64,000 nt of DNA. Source: Delphinus delphis. Its lineage: Eukaryota; Chordata; Mammalia; Artiodactyla; Delphinidae. The position numbers were made by a program, and so were the translations under genes. The DNA lies in the NCBI RefSeq assembly GCF_949987515.2, contig NW_027192650.1, positions 3,286,001 through 3,350,000 on the forward strand. Reading direction: 5' to 3'. The notes below the pieces were generated by a model. That model ran no database searches. It had not been told where the DNA came from and saw only the letters and a list, made by a program, of their open reading frames with translations. Shown here in pieces: positions 26,842 through 40,976 of the stretch; position 1 is the first letter of the stretch, and the number at the start of each line of letters is the position of its first letter.

Positions 26842-28418
26842 TCCAAAAGAGAATCAAGCATGTGTACAGGGGCATAAACGCAGCAGTGATAGGATTGGAG
26901 AGGTTCGGTGAGCAAATGAAGACCCTTTGAAGTCATATTGCATGGTACCCGTTACACGGGTCTCAACTCTCCACGTTTAAGGTATTCTTCCTTCAGCTAA
27001 ATCATGCATGTGGAACCCAAGTATGATCAACCATGTGAACGGGAGACGTGTTCAAATATGTATCAGTTTTCCCGCCCTGGTACTCGGGTGCAACATTCCA
27101 GACGCTTTACTAACACTCTCCCCACTTGGAGAGTCAGTCCCTTTAACCTCCTGTTTGGCCCAGTTTGCAATTTCTGCGGAAGATGAACAGGAATAGCGAG
27201 AACCAATGAGAGGTTAGCTGGAGGTGTCTGGACGGGCAAATTTAACTCTCATTTCCCACCAGGAAGAGGAATTAACCAAAGGCTCAGCGTGCCGTACCGG
27301 AAACAGATTAGGGCCTGAAGCCATCCTGCGGTGTTGCGGCCAGCTCACAAGAAAGCGAGTTGAAGAAAGGAGCTCAGGGGCACTGTAATTCACAAACCTG
27401 CAGAGTTATAAATGACAGCTATCGTCCAAAAATAGACTGAAGTAAGGCTGCCTAGAGGACTTGAAAGCGGGGCAGAATTGCAGGAAACCGATTTCAGGAG
27501 GTAGCCTGGAATTGCATTGAAAGCATAGGAAAAGAGGCAGAACGTCCACAATGATGCACTTGGCCAAAAAGGGCGTATGCGTTTTTTCCTGAATATATTC
27601 AGGAAAAAACGCATACGCCCTTTTTGGCCAACCAAGCAAGCTTGCAAAGCAAATCTGCACTACAATGAAGTCTCACTTCCCCCCGGTCAAAAGGGCCATC
27701 TGAAAAAAGTGTAAAATCCAGAAAGGCAACAGGCCATTGAGAACTGGGAGCCTTGTTATGCTGATGGGCGGGATGTAAATTGCCAACAGACACTTGGGAG
27801 AAATGTATGGTGTTTCCTGAAACATCTTAAAAACAAAGCAACAGAGCCTAGGGCACTTCCACTTATGGTCCTATAGCTTAGGGAAATTAAAATCAAAAAG
27901 ACACAGCCACCCCAAAGTGTGGGACGCCTCCGTTTACAAGAACCTCGTTCACCGTACAAGTTCAATATCACAGAAAGTGAAAAATGGATAAAGAACTTGT
28001 GGTACTTACGTACAATGCAGTATCACTCAGCAATGAAATCTATGTCATCAGGCCCGTAGCAGCATAATGAGTGGATTCAGGTACGATGATTCTAACTGAA
28101 ATAAGTCACACAGAAAAAGAAACATCATAAGATATCACTAATACACGGAATGTAAACTTGGCTACACAGGAACTGCATTCCAAAACAGAACAGGGTCTCA
28201 AATTTAGAAAACCAACTTATGCTTGCTTAAGGGGAAAGGTGAGTTCGGGTGCTGCATAAAACCAGAGATTGAAATGAGCACAGATAAAGTTCCTTAAGCC
28301 AAATATGGAATAGACAAGAGCTACTCCTTGCTCAACGAAATGGACTCAACACCGCATATTAAACGCCAAAGAATGTACCTGACTAGTAAGTATCTTAAAA
28401 CCTATAGATTGCTATGTC
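26842..28418 (+). repeat. Satellite unit M18
   Basis: Palindrome 27560-27631 is perfect. Class B in both halves. Private changes include TTCCCGCCCTGG and a two-base loss at GGCAACAGGCC. Confidence 0.9.
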
Positions 28419-29998
28419 TCCGAAAGAGAATCAAGCATGTGTACAGGGGCATAAACGCAGCAGTGATAGGATTGGAGAGGTTCGGTGAGCAAATGAAGAC
28501 CCTTTGAAATCATATTGCATGGTACCCATTCCACGGGTTTCAACTACCCAGGTTTTAGGTATTCTTCCTTCAGCTAAAACATGCATGTGGAACCCAGAGT
28601 ATGATCAACCATGTGATCGGGAGATGTGTTCAAATATGTCTCAGTTTTCCTCCCCTGGTACTCGGGTGCAACATTCCAGACGCTTTACTAACACTCTCCC
28701 CACTTGGAGAGTCAGTCCCTTTAACCTCCTGTTTGGCCCAGTTTGCAATTTCTGCGGAGGATGAACAGGAATAGCGAGAACCAATGAGAGGCTAGCTGGA
28801 GGTGTCTGGACGGGCAAATTTAACCCTCATTTCCCACCAGGAAGAGGAATTAACCAAAGGCTCAGCATGCCGGGCCGGAACCAGATTAGGGCCTGAAGCC
28901 ATCCTGCGGTGTTGCGGCCAGGTCACAAGAAAGCGAGTTGAAGAAAGGAGCTCAGGGGCACTGTAATTCACAAACCTGCAGAGTTATAAATGACAGCTAT
29001 CGTCCAAAAATAGACTGAAGTAAGGCTGCCAAGAGGACTTGAAAGCAGGGCAGAATTGCAGGAAACCGATTTCAGGAGGTAGACTGGAATTGCATTGAAA
29101 GCATAGGAAAAGAGGCAGAACGTCCACAATGATGCACTTGGCCAAAAAGGGCGTATGCGTTTTTTCCTGAATATATTCAGGAAAAAACGCATACGCCCTT
29201 TTTGGCCAACCAAGCAAGCTTGCAAAGGAAATCTGCACTACAATGAAGTCTCACTTCCCCCCGGTCAAAAGGGCCATCTGAAAAAAGTGTAAAATCCAGA
29301 AAGGCAGGACAGGCCATGGAGAACTGGGAGCCTTGTTATGCTGATGGGCGGGATGTAAATTGCCAACAGACACTCGGGAGAAGTGTATGGTGTTTCCTGA
29401 AACATCTAAAAAACAAAGCAACAGAGCCTAGGGAACTTCCACTTATGGTCCTATAGCTTAGGGAAATTAAAATCAAAAAGACACAGCCACCTCAAAGTTT
29501 GGGACGCCTCTGTTTACAAGAACCTCGTTTACCGTACAAGTTCAATATCACAGAAAGTGAAAAATGGATAAAGAACTTGTGGTACTTACGTACAAAGCAA
29601 TATCACTCAGCAATGAAATCTATGTCATCAGGCCCGTATCAGCATAATGAGTGGATTCAGGTACGATGATTCTAACTGAAATAAGTCACACAGAAAAAGA
29701 AACATCATAAGATATCACTAATAAACGGAATGTAAACTTGGCTACACAGGAACTGCATTCCAAAACAGAACAGGGTCTCAAATTTAGAAAACCAACTTAT
29801 GCTTGCTTAAGGGGAAAGGTGAGTTGGGGTGCTGCATAAAACCAGAGATTGAAATGAGCACAGATAAAGTTCCTTAAGCCAAATATGGAATAGACAAGAG
29901 CTACTCCTTGCTCAACGAAATGGACTCAACACCGCATATTAAACGCCAAAGAATGTACCTGACTAGTAAGTATCTTAAAACCTATAGATTGCTATGTC
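28419..29998 (+). repeat. Satellite unit M19
   Basis: Palindrome 29138-29209 is perfect. Nearly identical to M21, two units away: GAAATCATATTG, GGGAGATGTG, GCGGAGGATG, AACCCTCATTT, AGCAGGGCAG, CCCGTATCAGC. Confidence 0.9.
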
Positions 29999-31578
29999 TC
30001 CGAAAGAGAATCAAGCATGTGTACAGGGGCATAAACGCAGCAGTGATAGGATTGGAGAGGTTCGGTGAGCAAATGAAGACCCTTTGAAGTCATATTGCAT
30101 GGTACCCATTCCACGGGTTTCAACTACCCAGGTTTTAGGTATTCTTCCTTCAGCTAAAACATGCATGTGGAACCCAGAGTATGATGAACCATGTGATCGG
30201 GAGACGTGTTCAAATATGTCTCAGTTTTCCTCCCCTGGTACTCGGGTGCAACATTCCAGACGCTTTACTAACACTCTCCCCACTTGGAGAGTCAGCGCCT
30301 TTAACCTCCTGTTTGGCACAGTTTGCAATTTCTGCGGAAGATGAACAGGAATAGCGAGAACCAATGAGAGGTTAGCTGGAAGTGTCTGGATGGGCAAATT
30401 TAACTCTCATTTCCCACCAGGAAGAGGAAATAACCAAAAGCTCAGTGTGCCGTACTGGAACCAGATTAGGGCCTGAAGCCATCCTGCGGTGTTGCGGCCA
30501 GCTCAAAAGAAAGCGAGTTGAAGAAAGGAGCTCAGGGCCACTGTAATTCACAAACCTGCAGAGTTATAAATGACAGTTATCGTCCAAAAATAGACTGAAG
30601 TAAGGCTGCCAAGAGGACTTGAATGCGGGGCAGAATTGCAGGAAACCGATTTCAGGAGGTAGACTGGAATTGCATTGAAAGCATAGGAAAAGAGGCAGAA
30701 CGTCCACAATGATGCACTTGGCCAAAAAGGGCGTATGCGTTTTTTCCTGAATATATTCAGGAAAAAACGCATACGCCCTTTTTGGCCAACCAAGCAAGCT
30801 TGCAAAGGAAATCTGCACTACAATGAAGTCTCACTTCCCCCCGGTCAAAAGGGCCATCTGAAAAAAGTGTAAAATCCAGAAAGGCAGGACAGGCCATGGA
30901 GAACTGGGAGCCTTGTTATGCTGATGGGCGGGATGTAAATTGCCAACAGACACTTGGGAGAAGTGTATGGTGTTTCCTGAAACATCTAAAAAACAAAGCA
31001 ACAGAGCCTAGGGCACTGCCACTTATGGTCCTATAGCTTAGGGAAATTAAAATCAAAAAGACACAGCCACCCCAAAGTTTGGGACGCCTCTGTTTACAAG
31101 AACCTCGTTTACAGTACAAGTTCAACATCGCAGAAAGTGAAAAATGGATAAAGAAGTTGTGGTATTTACTTACAAAGCAATATCACTCAGCAATGAAATC
31201 TATGTCATCAGGCCCTTAGCAGCACAATGAGTGGATTCAGGTATGATGATTCTAACTGAAATAAGTCACACAGAAAAAGAAACATCATAAGATATCAGTA
31301 ATACACGGAATGTAAACTTGGCTACACAGGAACTGAATTCCAAAACAGAACAGGGTCTCAAATTTAGAAAACCAACTTATGCTTGCTTAAGGGGAAAGGT
31401 GAGTTGGGGTGCTGCATAAAACCAGAGATTGAAATGAGCACAGATAAAGTTCCTTAAGCCAAATATGGAATAGACAAGAGCTACTCCTTGCTCAACGAAA
31501 TGGACTCAACACCGCATATTAAACGCCAAAGAATGTACCTGACTAGTAAGTATCTTAAAACCTATAGATTGCTATGTC
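29999..31578 (+). repeat. Satellite unit M20
   Basis: Palindrome 30718-30789 is perfect. The 3' half is the same B-to-A mosaic as M16 (GGGACGCC then ACAGTACAAG; GGGCACTGCCAC). Lies between the near-identical M19 and M21. Confidence 0.9.
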
Positions 31579-33158
31579 TCCGAAAGAGAATCAAGCATGT
31601 GTACAGGGGCATAAACGCAGCAGTGATAGGATTGGAGAGGTTCGGTGAGCAAATGAAGACCCTTTGAAATCATATTGCATGGTACCCATTCCACGGGTTT
31701 CAACTACCCAGGTTTTAGGTATTCTTCCTTCAGCTAAAACATGCATGTGGAACCCAGAGTATGATCAACCATGTGATCGGGAGATGTGTTCAAATATGTC
31801 TCAGTTTTCCTCCCCTGGTACTCGGGTGCAACATTCCAGACGCTTTACTAACACTCTCCCCACTTGGAGAGTCAGTCCCTTTAACCTCCTGTTTGGCCCA
31901 GTTTGCAATTTCTGCGGAGGATGAACAGGAATAGCGAGAACCAATGAGAGGCTAGCTGGAGGTGTCTGGACGGGCAAATTTAACCCTCATTTCCCACCAG
32001 GAAGAGGAATTAACCAAAGGCTCAGCATGCCGGGCCGGAACCAGATTAGGGCCTGAAGCCATCCTGCGGTGTTGCGGCCAGGTCACAAGAAAGCGAGTTG
32101 AAGAAAGGAGCTCAGGGGCACTGTAATTCACAAACCTGCAGAGTTATAAATGACAGCTATCGTCCAAAAATAGACTGAAGTAAGGCTGCCAAGAGGACTT
32201 GAAAGCAGGGCAGAATTGCAGGAAACCGATTTCAGGAGGTAGACAGGAATTGCATTGAAAGCATAGGAAAAGAGGCAGAACGTCCACAATGATGCACTTG
32301 GCCAAAAAGGGCGTATGCGTTTTTTCCTGAATATATTCAGGAAAAAACGCATACGCCCTTTTTGGCCAACCAAGCAAGCTTGCAAAGGAAATCTGCACTA
32401 CAATGAAGTCTCACTTCCCCCCGGTCAAAAGGGCCATCTGAAAAAAGTGTAAAATCCAGAAAGGCAGGACAGGCCATGGAGAACTGGGAGCCTTGTTATG
32501 CTGATGGGCGGGATGTAAATTGCCAACAGACACTCGGGAGAAGTGTATGGTGTTTCCTGAAACATCTAAAAAACAAAGCAACAGAGCCTAGGGAACTTCC
32601 ACTTATGGTCCTATAGCTTAGGGAAATTAAAATCAAAAAGACACAGCCACCTCAAAGTTTGGGACGCCTCTGTTTACAAGAACCTCGTTTACCGTACAAG
32701 TTCAATATCACAGAAAGTGAAAAATGGATAAAGAACTTGTGGTACTTACGTACAAAGCAATATCACTCAGCAATGAAATCTATGTCATCAGGCCCGTATC
32801 AGCATAATGAGTGGATTCAGGTACGATGATTCTAACTGAAATAAGTCACACAGAAAAAGAAACATCATAAGATATCACTAATAAACGGAATGTAAACTTG
32901 GCTACACAGGAACTGAATTCCAAAACAGAACAGGGTCTCAAATTTAGAAAACCAACTTATGCTTGCTTAAGGGTAAAGGTGAGTTGGGGTGCTGCATAAA
33001 ACCAGAGATTGAAATGAGCACAGATAAAGTTCCTTAAGTCAAATATGGAATAGACAAGTGCTACTCCATGCTCAACAAAATGGACTCAACACCGCATATT
33101 AAACGCCTAAGAATGTACCTGACTAGTAAGTATCTTAAAACCTATGGATTGCTATGTC
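31579..33158 (+). repeat. Satellite unit M21
   Basis: Palindrome 32298-32369 is perfect. Near copy of M19; it departs from M19 near its 3' end, where AACTGAATTCC and CTTAAGTCAAAT replace AACTGCATTCC and CTTAAGCCAAAT. Confidence 0.9.
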
Positions 33159-34738
33159 TCTGAAAGAGAATCAAGCATGTGTACAGGGGCATAAACGCAG
33201 CAGTGATAGGATTGGAGAGGTTCGGTGAGCAAATGAAGACCCTTTGAAATCATATTGCATGGTACCCATTCCACGGGTTTCAACTACCCAGGTTTAAGGT
33301 ATTCTTCCTTCAGCTAAAACATGCATGTGGAACCTAGAGTATGATCAACCATGTGATTGGGAGACGTGTTCAAATATGTCTCAGTTTTCGTACCCTGGTA
33401 CTCGGGTGCAACATTCCAGACGCTTTACTAACACTCTCCCCACTTGGAGAGTCAGCGCCTTTAACCTCTTGTTTGGCCCAGTTTGCAATTTCTGCGGAAG
33501 ATGAACAGGAATAGCGAGAACCAATGAGAGACTAGCTGGAGGTGTCTGGACGGGCAAATTTAACTCTCATTTCCCACCAGAAAGAGGAAATAACCAAAGG
33601 CTCAGCGTGCCGTGCCGGAACCAGATTAGGGCCTGAAGCCATCCTGCGGTGTTGCGGCCAGGTCACAAGAAAGCGAGTTGAAGAAAGGAGCTCAGGGGCA
33701 CTGTAATTCACAAACCTGCAGAGTTATAAATGACAGCTATCGTCCAAAAATAGACTGAAGTAAGGCTGCCAAGAGGACTTGAAAGCGGGGCAGAATTGCA
33801 GGAAACCAATTTCAGGAGGTAGACTGGAATTGCATTGAAAGCATAGGAAAAGAGGCAGAACGTCCACAATGATGCACTTGGCCAAAAAGGGCGTATGCGT
33901 TTTTTCCTGAATATATTCAGGAAAAAACGCATACGCCCTTTTTGGCCAACCAAGCAAGCTTGCAAAGGAAATCTGCACTACAATGAAGTCTCACTTCCCC
34001 CCGGTCAAAAGGGCCATCTGAAAAAAGTGTAAAATCCAGAAGGGCAGGACAGGCCATGGAGAACTGGGAGCCTTGTTATGCTGATGGGCGGGATGTAAAT
34101 TGCCAACAGACACTTGGGAGAAGTGTATGGTGTTTCCTGAAACATCTAAAAAACAAAGCAACAGAGCCTAGGGCACTTCCACTTATGGTCCTATAGCTTA
34201 GGGAAATTAAAATCAAAAAGACACAGCCACCTCAAAGTTTGGGACGCCTCTGTTTACAAGAACCCCGTTTACCGTACAAGTTCAATATCACAGAAAGTGA
34301 AAAATGGATAAAGAACATGCGGTACTTACGTACAATGCAGTATCACTCAGCAATGAAATCTATGTCATCAGGCCCGTATCAGCATAATGAGTGGATTCAG
34401 GTATGATGATTCTAACTGAAATAAGTCACACAGAAAAAGAAACATCATAAGATATCACTAATAAATGGAATGTAAACTTGGCTACACAGGAACTGAATTC
34501 CAAAACAGAACAGGGTCTCAAATTTAGAAAACCAACTTATGCTTGCTTAAGGGTAAAGGTGAGTTGGGGTGCTGCATAAAACCAGAGATTGAAATGAGCA
34601 CAGATAAAGTTCCTTAAGTCAAATATGGAATAGACAAGAGCTACTCCTTGCTCAACGAAATGGACTCAACACCGCATATTAAACGCCTAAGAATGTACCT
34701 GACTAGTAAGTATCTTAAAACCTATGGATTGCTATGTC
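33159..34738 (+). repeat. Satellite unit M22
   Basis: Palindrome 33878-33949 is perfect. Class C 5' half (AACCTAGAGTATG, TTTTCGTACCC). Shares AAACCAATTTCAGG and CACCAGAAAGAGG with its neighbour M23. Confidence 0.9.
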
Positions 34739-36318
34739 TCTGAAAGAGAATCAAGCATGTGTACAGGGGCATAAACGCAGAAGTGATAGGATTGGAGAGG
34801 TTCGGTGAGCAAATGAAGACCCTTTGAAGTCATATTGCATGGTACCCATTCCACGGGTTTCAACTACCCAGGTTTAAGGTATTCTTCCTTCAGCTAAATC
34901 ATGCATGTGGAACCTAGAGTATGATCAACCATGTGATTGGGAGACGTGTTCAAATATGTCTCAGTTTTCGTGCCCTGGTACACGGGTGCAACATTCCAGA
35001 CGCTTTACTAACACTCTCCCGACTTGGAGAGTCAGCGCCTTTAACCTCCTGTTTGGCCCAGTTTGCAATTTCTGCGGAAGATGAACAGGAATAGCGAGAA
35101 CCAATGAGAGACTAGCTGGAGGTGTCTGGACGGGCAAATTTAACTCTCATTTCCCACCAGAAAGAGGAAATAACCAAAGGCTCAGCGTGCCGTGCCGGAA
35201 CCAGATTAGGGCCTGAAGCCATCCTGCGGTGTTGCGGCCAGGTCACAAGAAAGCGAGTTGAAGAAAGGAGCTCAGGGGCACTGTAATTCACAAACCTGCA
35301 GAGTTATAAATGACAGCTATCGTCCAAAAATAGACTGAAGTAAGGCTGCCAAGAGGACTTGAAAGCGGGGCAGAATTGCAGGAAACCAATTTCAGGAGGT
35401 AGACTGGAATTGCATTGAAAGCATAGGAAAAGAGGCAGAACGTCCACAATGATGCACTTGGCCAAAAAGGGCGTATGCGTTTTTTCCTGAATATATTCAG
35501 GAAAAAACGCATACGCCCTTTTTGGCCAACCAAGCAAGCTTGCAAAGGAAATCTGCACTACAATGAAGTCTCACTTACCCCCGGTCAAAAGGGCCATCTG
35601 AAAAAAGTGTAAAATCCAGAAAGGCAGGACAGGCCATGGAGAACTGGGAGCCTTGTTATGCTGATGGGCGGGATGTAAATTGCCAACAACCACTCGGGAG
35701 AAGTGTATGGTGTTTCCTGAAACATCTAAAAAACAAAGCAACAGAACCTAGGGCACTTCCACTTATGGTCCTATAGCTTAGGGAAATTACAATCAAAAAG
35801 ACACAGCAACCCCAAAGATTGGAACGGCTCTGTTTACAAGAACCTCCTTTACAGTACAAGTTCAACATCGCAGAAAGTGAAAAATGGATAAAGAAGTTGT
35901 GGTATTTACTTACAAAGCAATATCACTCAGCATTGAAATCTGTGTCATCAGGCCCTTAGCAGCACAATGAGTGGATTCAGGTATGATGATTCTAACTGAA
36001 ATAAGTCACACAGAAAAAGAAACATCATAAGATATCTGTAATACACGGAATGTAAACTTGGCTACACAGGAACTGAATTACAGAACAGAACAGGGTCTCA
36101 AATTTAGAAAACCAACTTATGCTTGCTTAAGGGGAAAGATGAGTTGGGGTGCTGCATAAAACCAGAGATTGAAATGAGCACAGATAAAGTTCCTTAAGCC
36201 AAATATGGAATAGACAAGAGCTACTCCTTGCTCAACGAAATGGACTCAACACCCCATATTAAACGCCTAAGAATATACCTGACTAGTAAGTATCTTAAAA
36301 CCTATGGATTGCTATGTC
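34739..36318 (+). repeat. Satellite unit M23
   Basis: Palindrome 35458-35529 is perfect. Sister of M22 up to the palindrome; the 3' half is class A, so the pair differs by an exchange in the L1-derived half. Confidence 0.9.
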
Positions 36319-37896
36319 TCTAAAAGAGAATCAAGCATGTGTACAGGGGCATAAACGCAGCAGTGATAGGATTGGAGAGGTTCGGTGAGCAAATGAAGAC
36401 CCTTTGAAGTCATATTGCATGGTACCCATTCCACGGGTCTCAACTCTCCAGGTTTTAGGTATTCTTCCTTCAGCTAAAACATGCATGTGGAACCCAAGTA
36501 TGATCAACCATGTGAACGGGAGACGTGTTCAAATATGTCTCAGTTTTCCTCCCCTGGTACTCGGGTGCAACATTCCAGACGCTTTACTAACACTCTCCCC
36601 ACTTGGAGAGTCAGCGCCTTTAACCTCGTGTTTGGCCCAATTTGCAATTTCTGCGGAAGATGAACAGGAATAGCGAGAACCAATGAGAGGCTAGCTGGAG
36701 GTGTCTGGACGGGCAAATTTAACTCTCATTTCCCACCAGGAAGAGGAAATAACCAAAGGCTCAGCATGCTGTACCGGAACCAGATTAGGGCCTGAAGCCA
36801 TCCTGCGTTGTTGCGGCAGCTCAAAAGAAAGCGAGTTGAAGAAAGGAGCTCAGGGGCACTGTAATTCACAAACCTGCAGAGTTATAAATGACAGCTATCG
36901 TCCAAAAATATACTGAAGTAAGGCTGCCAAGAGGACTTGAAAGCGGGGCAAAATTGCAGGAAACCAATTTCAGGAGGTAGACAGGAATTGCATTTCAAGC
37001 ATAGGAAAAGAGGCAGAATGTCCACAGTGATGCACTTGGCCAAAAAGGGCGTATGCGTTTTTTCCTGAATATATTCAGGAAAAAATGCATACGCCCTTTT
37101 TGGCCAACCAAGCAAGCTTGCAAAGGAAATCTGCACTACAATGAAGTCTCACTTCCCCCCGGTCAAAAGGGCCATCTGAAAAAAGTGTAAAATCCAGAAA
37201 GGCAGGACAGGCCATGGAGAACTGGGAGCCTTGTTATGCTGATGGGCGGGATGTAAATTGCCAACAACCACTCGGGAGAAGTGTATGGTGTTTCCTGAAA
37301 CATCTAAAAAACAAAGCAACAGAGCTTAGGGCACTTCCACTTATGGTCCTATAGCTTAGGGAAATTAAAATCAAAAAGACACAGCCACCCCAAAGTTTGG
37401 GACGCCTCTGTTTACAAGAACCTCGTTTACCGTACAAGTTCAATATCACAGAAAGTGAAAAATGGATAAAGAACTTGTGGTACTTACGTACAATGCAGTA
37501 TCACTCAGCAATGAAATCTATGTCATCAGGCCCGTAGCAGCATAATGAGTGGATTCGGGTACGGTGATTCTAACTGAAATAAGTCACACAGAAAAAGAAA
37601 CATCATAAGATATCACTAATACACGGAATGTAAACTGGGCTACACAGGAACTGAATTCCAAAACAGAACAGGGTCTCAAATTTAGAAAACCAACTTATGC
37701 TTGCTTAAGGGGAAAGGTGAGTTGGGGTGCTGCATAAAACCAGAGATTGAAATGAGCACAGATAAAGTTCCTTAAGCCAAATATGGAATAGACAAGAGCT
37801 ACTCCTTGCTCAACGAAATGGACTCAACACCGCATATTAAACGCCTAAGAATGTACCTGACTAGTAAGTATCTTAAAACCTATGGATTGCTATGTC
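36319..37896 (+). repeat. Satellite unit M24
   Basis: Palindrome 37036-37107 has one mismatch in the right arm (AAAAAATGCATAC). Shares CACAGTGATGCAC and AGACAGGAATTG with M28. The 3' half starts class A (ACAACCACTC) then becomes class B. Confidence 0.9.
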
Positions 37897-39396
37897 TCCG
37901 AAAGAGAATCAAGCATGTGTACAGGGGCATAAACGCAGCAGTGATAGGATTGGAGAGGTTCGGTGAGCAAATGAAGACCCTTTGAAGTCATATTGCATGG
38001 TACCCATTCCACGGGTTTCAACTACCCAGGTTTTAGGTATTCTTCCTTCAGCTAAAACATGCATGTGGAACCCAGAGTATGATCAACCATGTGATCGGAA
38101 GACGTGTTCAAATATGTCTCAGTTTTCCTCCCCTGGTACTCGGGTGCAACATTCCAGACGCTTTACTAACACTCTCCCCACTTGGAGAGTGAGCGCCTTT
38201 AACCTCCTGTTTGGCCCAGTTTGCAATTTCTGAGGAAGATGAACAGGAATAGCGAGAACCAATGAGAGGCTAGATGGAGGTGTCTGGACGGGCAAATTTA
38301 ACTCTCATTTCCCACCAGGAAGAGGAAATAACCAAAGGCTCAGCGTGCCGTACCGGAACTAGATTAGGGCCTGAAGCCATCCTGCGGTGTTGCGGCCAGG
38401 TCACAAGAAAGCGAGTTGAAGAAAGGAGCTCAGGGGCACTGTAATTCACAAACCTGCAGAGTTATAAATGACAGCTATCGTCCAAAAATAGACTGAAGTA
38501 AGGCTGCCAAGAGGACTTGAAAGCGGGGCAGAATTGCAGGAAACCGATTTCAGGACGTAGACTGGAATTGCATTGAAAGCATAGGAAAAGAGGCAGAACG
38601 TCCACAATGATGCACTTGGCCAAAAAGGGCGTATGCGTTTTTTCCTGAATATATTCCCCTGGTCAAAAGGGCCATCTGAAAAAAGTGTAAACTCCAGAAA
38701 GGCAGGACAGGCCATGGAGAACTGGGAGCCTTGTTATGCTGATGGGCGGGATGTAAATTGCCAACAACCACTCGGGAGAAGTGTATGGTGTTTCCTGAAA
38801 CATCTTAAAAAGAAAGCAACAGAGCCTAGGGTACTTCCACTTATGGTCCTATAGCTTAGGGAAATTAAAATCAAAAAGACACAGCCACCCCAAAATTTGG
38901 AACGGCTCTGTTTACAAGAACCTCGTTTACAGTACAAGTTCAACATCGCAGAAAGTGAAAAATGGATAAAGAACTTGTGGTACTTACGTACAATGCAGTA
39001 TCACTCAGCAATGAAATCTATGTCATCAGGCCCGTAGCAGCATAATGAGTAGATTCAGGTACGATGATTCTAACTGAAATAAGTCACACAGAAAAAGAAA
39101 CATCATAAGATATCAGTAATACACGGAATGGAAACTTGGCTACACAGGAACTGAATTACAGAACAGAACAGGGTCTCAAATTTAGAAAACCAACTTATGC
39201 TTGCTTAAGGGGAAAGGTGAGTTGGGGTGCTGCATAAAACCAGAGATTGAAATGAGCACAGATAAAGTTCCTTAAGCTAAATATGGAATAGACAAGAGCT
39301 ACTCCTTGCTCAACGAAATGGACTCAACACCGCATATTAAACGCCTAAGAATGTACCTGACTAGTAAGTATCTTAAAACCTATAGATTGCTATGTC
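37897..39396 (+). repeat. Satellite unit M25 (80-bp internal deletion)
   Basis: This unit is 1,500 bp long. The left palindrome arm (from 38,616) is intact to the centre, then ATATTC at 38,651-38,656 joins directly to CCCTGGTCAAAAGG. Neighbours have 84 bp between these points; here there are 4. The right arm and the first L1-derived bases are gone. Up to three bases (TTC) could be microhomology at the join. The 3' half alternates A, B, A. Confidence 0.95.
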
Positions 39397-40976
39397 TCCG
39401 AAAGAGAATCAAGCATGTGTACAGGGGCATAAACGCAGCAGTGATAGGATTGGAGAGGTTCGGTGAGCAAATGAAGACCCTTTGAAGTCATATTGCATGG
39501 TACCCATTACACGGGTTTCAACTACCCACGTTTTAGGTATTCTTCCTTCAGCTAAAACATGCATGTGGAACCCAGAGTATGATCAACCATGTGATCGGGA
39601 GACGTGTTCAAATATGTCTCAGTTTTCCTCCCCTGGTACTCGGGTGCAACATTCCAGACGCTTTACTAACACTCTCCCCACTTGGAGAGTCAGCGCCTTT
39701 AACCTCCTGTTTGGCTCAGTTTGCAATTTCTGCGGAAGATGAACAGGAATAGCGAGAACCAATGAGTGTCTAGCTGGAGGTGTCTGGACGGGCAAATTTA
39801 ACTCTCATTTCCCACCAGAAAGAGGAAATAACCAAAGGCTCAACGTGCCGTGCCAGAACCAGATTAGGGCCTGAAGCCATCCTGCGGTGTTGCGGCCAGT
39901 TCACAAGAAAGCGAGATGAAGAAAGGAGCTCAGGGACACTGTAATTCACAAACCTGCAGAGTTATAAATGACAGCTATCGTCCAAAAATAGACTGAAGTA
40001 AGGCTGCCAAGAGGACTTGAAAGCGGGGCAGAATTGCAGGAAACCGATTTCAGGAGGTAGACTGGAATTGCATTGAAAGCATAGGAAAAGAGGCAGAACG
40101 TCCACAATGATGCACTTGGCCAAAAAGGGCGTATGCGTTTTTTCCTGAATATATTCAGGAAAAAACGCATACGTCCTTTTTGGCCAACCAAGCAAGCTTG
40201 CAAAGGAAATCTGCACTACAATGAAGTCTCACTTCCCCCCGGTCAAAAGGGCCATCTGAAAAAAGTGTAAAATCCAGAAAGGCAGGACAGGCCATGGAGA
40301 ACTGGGAGCCTTGTTATGCTGATGGGCGGGATGTAAATTGCCAACAACCACTTAGGAGAAGTGTATGGTGTTTCCTGAAACATCTAAAAAACAAAGCAAC
40401 AGAGCCTAGGGCACTTCCACTTATGGTCCTATAGCTTAGGGAAATTAAAATCAAAAAGACACAGCCACCCCAAAGTTTGGGACGCCTCCGTTTACAAGAA
40501 CCTCGTTTACCGTACAAGTTCAATATCACAGAAAGTGAAAAATGGATAAAGAACTTGTGGTACTTACGTACAATGCAGTATCACTCAGCAATGAAATCTA
40601 TGTCATCAGGCCCGTAGCAGCATAATGAGTGGATTCAGGTACGATGATTCTAACTGAAATAAGTCACACAGAAAAAGAAACATCATAAGATATCACTAAT
40701 ACACGGAATGTAAACTTGGCTACACAGGAAGTGCATTCCAAAACAGAACAGGGTCTCACATTTAGAAAACCAACTTATGCTTGCTTAAGGGGAAAGGTGA
40801 GTTGGGGTGCTGCATAAAACCAGAGATTGAAATGAGCACAGATAAAGTTCCTTAAGCCAAATATGGAATAGACAAGAGCTACTCCTTGCTCAACGAAATG
40901 GACTCAAAACCCCATATTAAACGCCTAAGAATGTCCCTGACTAGTAAGTATCTTAAAACCTATGGATTGCTATGTC
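39397..40976 (+). repeat. Satellite unit M26
   Basis: Palindrome 40116-40187 has one mismatch in the right arm (ATACGTCC), also seen in M38. Class A 5' half; 3' half class B after ACAACCACTTAGG. Confidence 0.9.
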
